Shown piece by piece: positions 5,755-7,104 of a DNA stretch of 7,104 nt (the first letter of the stretch is position 1; every line of letters begins with the position of its first letter). Below the pieces are notes generated by a model that was not told where the DNA came from, ran no database searches, and worked only from the letters and a program-made list of their open reading frames with translations. Source of the DNA: Thermococcus sp. (GTDB lineage Archaea; Methanobacteriota_B; Thermococci; Thermococcales; Thermococcaceae); NCBI GenBank assembly GCA_027023165.1, contig JALVWX010000084.1:1-7104 (forward strand), written 5' to 3'. Position numbers and translations under genes: made by a program.

Positions 5755-5778
5755 GCTTTCCTCAGAAGGGCGTCGAAT

Positions 5779-5836
5779 TGTGGGCCGGGCACAGAGGCCC
5801 GCGGTCATTAATCGCGCGGGTGGATGCTCCCGGCCC
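5779..5836 (-). ncRNA. H/ACA guide RNA hairpin (second, 3' unit)
   Basis: Read on the minus strand: a perfect 8-bp lower stem GGGCCGGG (5836-5829) with CCCGGCCC (5789-5782), immediately followed by ACA (5781-5779). The pocket has guide arms AGCATCCA (5828-5821) and CCTCTGTG (5797-5790). The upper stem CCCGCG (5820-5815) pairs with CGCGGG (5803-5798) and is capped by a kink-loop: GA (5813-5812), four bases, then UGA (5807-5805) able to form tandem sheared G-A pairs that bind L7Ae. The distance from the upper stem to ACA is 16 bases, within the archaeal rule of about 14-16. By the H/ACA pairing rule the target would read CAGAGG-UN-UGGAUGCU, with that U made pseudouridine by Cbf5. I could not place it in rRNA from memory. 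Confidence 0.78.
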
Positions 5837-5906
5837 TGTAGGCTCGGCGTGAGCACGCTCCGCTCATCGAACCCGACTACCTCGCGGAGGCGGTAAACCG
5901 AGCCTA
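5837..5906 (-). ncRNA. H/ACA guide RNA hairpin (first, 5' unit)
   Basis: On the minus strand the lower stem AGGCTCGG (5905-5898) pairs perfectly with CCGAGCCT (5847-5840), followed directly by ACA (5839-5837), which abuts the next hairpin. The upper stem CTCCGC (5889-5884) pairs with GCGGAG (5863-5858). Above it GA (5883-5882) faces UGA (5866-5864), the kink-turn signature, with a larger 15-base apical part. Guide arms are TTTACCGC (5897-5890) and CGTGCTCACG (5857-5848). The distance to ACA is 18 bases, slightly long, so this unit is less certain than the next one. The predicted target core is GAGCACG-UN-GCGGUAAA. Confidence 0.62.
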
Positions 5907-5907
5907 T

Positions 5908-5927
5908 GAGGAGACGATTGTCCCCTC
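5908..5927 (-). other. Short hairpin at the 5' end of the H/ACA transcript
   Basis: On the minus strand GAGGGGAC (5927-5920) pairs with GTCTCCTC (5915-5908) with one G-U pair and a four-base loop. It lies between the predicted promoter and the first H/ACA unit. It has no pocket or ACA, so it is not a third guide; it may cap or stabilise the precursor. Confidence 0.4.
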
Positions 5928-5957
5928 ACTGTCGGCGTTTTATTCTAAGCCCAACGA

Positions 5958-5965
5958 CTTAAAAA
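5958..5965 (-). promoter_or_regulatory. Candidate TATA box of the H/ACA RNA (or T-run terminator of the transporter)
   Basis: TTTTTAAG on the minus strand is the same element, within GTTTTTAAGT or close to it, as the one upstream of the EamA gene at 6859-6866. It predicts a start near 5935 and an RNA of about 155-160 bases. Because it follows the EamA stop codon by only 5 bases and contains five T residues, it may also end transcription of that gene. Confidence 0.45.
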
Positions 5966-5970
5966 CCTGC

Positions 5971-6837
5971 TCATGCCGAGATGAGGATTACTCCAGAGAC
6001 CGCTAAGAGGAGGCCGGCCAATATTCTCCCATTGGGCGGCTCTTTTAGCAGGAGTATGGCCATGGCCGAGGCCATTATCGGGTTTATCGCAGATACTGGA
6101 GCCGCTATCTGCGAACCCACCTTCCCAACGGCGTAGACGAAGAGATACTGCCCAATAAGGAGGCCGCTGAGCGCGACACCGGTTAGAACTGCTATCTCCC
6201 TCGCACTCAGCCCTCTAAGCTCATCTATGTACCTCGGCAGGACGAGTGAGATGCCCAGGGCCGCGGACATCATCCTCAGACCGGCGAGCGGGAGAACCGG
6301 CATCCGCGACGTGAGCCAGTCCATCAGGAGTATCGCGAGGCTCCACGAAATCGGAGCCAGAACCGCGAAGAGGAAGCCCCTTCTGCTTGAGTGCTCGCTC
6401 TCCTCGGCCTTCTTTACGATCACCACCGAGGCAACGACCAGCACCGCCCCGATAAGCATCCTGAGGGTTATGTGTCTCCCAAGGAAGAGGGAGGCCCACA
6501 GCATAACCCAGAGGGGATAGGTCGAGGTCACAGGAACGGTTCTCGAAACTCCCATATCGTTGAGGGCGTGGAAGTAGAAGTAGTCTCCTACGACAAAGCC
6601 GAGGATGCCGGAGAGAAAAGCCACCCCCAGGAGTTCCGGCTTGAGGCTCACTATTTCGCCGAATGTGCCGGTGAGGGCAAAGATAACCGCGAACATGGCC
6701 GAGACTATGTATAGCCTGACGATGTTAACCGCGACGGGGCTTTTGTTCCTCATGCCCACTTTAACGAGTATCGTTGAGACCGCCCATGAGAATGCAGATG
6801 TGAGCGCCGCCAAAACCCCGAGGATGAAGCCGTTCAT
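5971..6837 (-). CDS. EamA-type drug/metabolite transporter (DMT superfamily)
   Basis: The 288-residue product has ten hydrophobic segments in two five-helix EamA repeats (PF00892), about 5-141 and 153-287. Typical features are ALTSAFSWAVSTILVK in helix 1, GFVVGDYFYFHALNDMGVSRTVPVTSTYPLW near the end of the first repeat, and the parallel GQYLFVYAVGKVGSQIAAPVSAINPIMASAMAILLLKE in the second. Such inner-membrane carriers exchange or export amino acids, nucleotides or other metabolites; the substrate is not readable here. The ATG at 6835-6837 has no ribosome binding site, but a TATA box is centred 25.5 bases upstream, so a leaderless mRNA is likely. The stop is followed by a T5 run and the guide-RNA locus. 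Confidence 0.92.
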   Translation of the reverse strand: MNGFILGVLAALTSAFSWAVSTILVKVGMRNKSPVAVNIVRLYIVSAMFAVIFALTGTFGEIVSLKPELLGVAFLSGILGFVVGDYFYFHALNDMGVSRTVPVTSTYPLWVMLWASLFLGRHITLRMLIGAVLVVASVVIVKKAEESEHSSRRGFLFAVLAPISWSLAILLMDWLTSRMPVLPLAGLRMMSAALGISLVLPRYIDELRGLSAREIAVLTGVALSGLLIGQYLFVYAVGKVGSQIAAPVSAINPIMASAMAILLLKEPPNGRILAGLLLAVSGVILISA

Positions 6838-6858
6838 GGTGGTGGAGAGGTCGGTTAA

Positions 6859-6866
6859 CTTAAAAA
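6859..6866 (-). promoter_or_regulatory. TATA box of the EamA gene; leaderless start
   Basis: TTTTTAAG on the minus strand is centred 25.5 bases before the A of the ATG at 6837. No GGTG or GGAGG sequence exists between them on the coding strand. Confidence 0.6.
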
Positions 6867-6897
6867 CTTAACGTTCAGATTTACGGCGAAATGTAGC

Positions 6898-6904
6898 TTA
6901 TTAA
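6898..6904 (+). promoter_or_regulatory. TATA box of the C/D box RNA
   Basis: TTATTAA is centred at 6901, predicting a start at about 6926-6927, one or two bases before box C. This matches the compact, promoter-driven layout of many archaeal C/D RNA genes. Confidence 0.55.
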
Positions 6905-6926
6905 CCCCCACCACCAAGGAGGGGGC

Positions 6927-6980
6927 GATGATGACCTCGGCAGAGCTGACGCAAGGATGATGACGATCTTGAGTGCTGAA
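6927..6980 (+). ncRNA. C/D box guide RNA (2'-O-methylation guide)
   Basis: All four boxes are perfect and correctly ordered: box C ATGATGA (6928-6934), D' CTGA (6946-6949), C' ATGATGA (6957-6963), D CTGA (6976-6979). The D' guide is CCTCGGCAGAG (6935-6945, 11 bases) and the D guide CGATCTTGAGTG (6964-6975, 12 bases); the D'-C' spacer is 7 bases. These lengths are standard for archaea, where L7Ae, Nop5 and fibrillarin assemble on the RNA. By the fifth-base rule the D guide would methylate the C in CACU-C-AAGAUCG and the D' guide the G in CUCU-G-CCGAGG. Targets (rRNA or tRNA) could not be confirmed from memory. Confidence 0.9.
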
Positions 6981-6986
6981 CTCGAG

Positions 6987-7002
6987 AAAAGCCGAAAGAA
7001 AG
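6987..7002 (-). terminator. Possible pyrimidine-rich terminator of the partial minus-strand gene
   Basis: Downstream of the stop codon the minus strand reads TTTCTTTCGGCTTTT, a T-rich tract of the kind that ends archaeal transcripts. It would stop transcription before it runs antisense through the C/D RNA gene. Confidence 0.3.
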
Positions 7003-7005
7003 GGA

Positions 7006-7104
7006 TCAGCGGAGGATTATGTTGAGCTTCCTGAGGGTTATCCCCACGCTGTACTCCCTCGAGACATCGCGGATGACGCGCTTTATGGTCTCGGCTATGT
7101 CCCG
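7006..7104 (-). CDS. C-terminal 32 residues of an unrecognised protein
   Basis: Only the end of the gene is in the window; the 5' part lies off the right edge. The tail reads RDIAETIKRVIRD then VSREYSVGITLRKLNIILR and stops at TGA 7006-7008. It is charged and amphipathic, with typical thermococcal codon choice (ATA, AGG, CTC, GAG). No family can be named from this fragment. The opposite strand is also open here and even has GGAGG before an ATG at 7020, but its product is rich in Ser, Met and Thr as antisense shadows usually are. Confidence 0.6.
   Translation of the reverse strand, partial: RDIAETIKRVIRDVSREYSVGITLRKLNIILR

Noticed and set aside
5867..5874. TCGAACCC resembling a tRNA T-loop
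   Set aside because: No matching arms, anticodon stem or acceptor stem can be formed on either strand; the bases fall in the apical part of the first H/ACA unit.
5426..5896. Plus-strand open frame crossing the HTH-CBS gene and the non-coding gap
   Set aside because: It is antisense to CBS and HTH motifs, and its tail runs through the paired guide-RNA stems; codon use is atypical.
6905..6925. CCCCC/GGGGG inverted repeat before the C/D RNA
   Set aside because: It lies between the TATA box and the predicted start, so it is probably not transcribed; simple homopolymer runs pair by chance.
7020..7104. Plus-strand open frame with GGAGG before ATG at the right edge
   Set aside because: Its residues are Ser/Met/Thr-rich as in antisense shadows, while the minus frame has host-like codons and a stop followed by a T-rich tract.

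Overview
The window reads as a piece of a Thermococcales genome, most likely a Thermococcus. Supporting signs are the GC-rich coding DNA using AGG, ATA and GAG codons, GGTG-type ribosome binding sites, TATA boxes about 25-26 bases upstream of predicted transcript starts, a thermococcal Dps-like thioferritin, a HTH-CBS regulator, and two kinds of archaeal guide RNA. No mobile element, CRISPR array, tRNA or rRNA is visible.

Left part (1-2402): an iron/oxidative-stress cluster. A Dps-like ferritin runs leftward off the window edge. It is divergent from a Fur-family repressor, and the 105-base gap holds two near-identical imperfect palindromes placed exactly between the two core promoters. The Fur-like gene begins a tight three-gene operon with a sulfite-oxidase-type molybdopterin (or tungstopterin) protein and a small three-helix membrane protein, probably its redox partner. 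A convergent stand-alone rubrerythrin ends 3 bases past the operon.

Middle part (2403-5143): the rubrerythrin is divergent from a GNAT acetyltransferase. The 3' end of the GNAT gene overlaps, antisense, an unlisted 57-codon membrane protein. Next comes a 625-residue lipoprotein made of two tandem BtuF/FepB-type substrate-binding domains, with no permease or ATPase beside it. Its two halves share a perfect 70-bp direct repeat, which suggests gene conversion.

Right part (5144-7104): a HTH-CBS transcription regulator, then a 245-base non-coding gap, then an EamA-type ten-helix transporter, all on the minus strand. The gap appears to encode a tandem two-hairpin H/ACA guide RNA on the minus strand: each hairpin has a lower stem, a pseudouridylation pocket, a kink-turn or kink-loop GA/UGA motif and a 3' ACA. 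To the right of the transporter, on the plus strand, is a textbook C/D box guide RNA (C, D', C' and D boxes all perfect) with its own TATA box. The window ends in the C-terminus of an unrecognised minus-strand protein.

The least annotated and most interesting content is the pair of guide-RNA loci, the dps/fur operator pair, and the fused double binding protein. Function calls rest on motif reading only; no database search was run.
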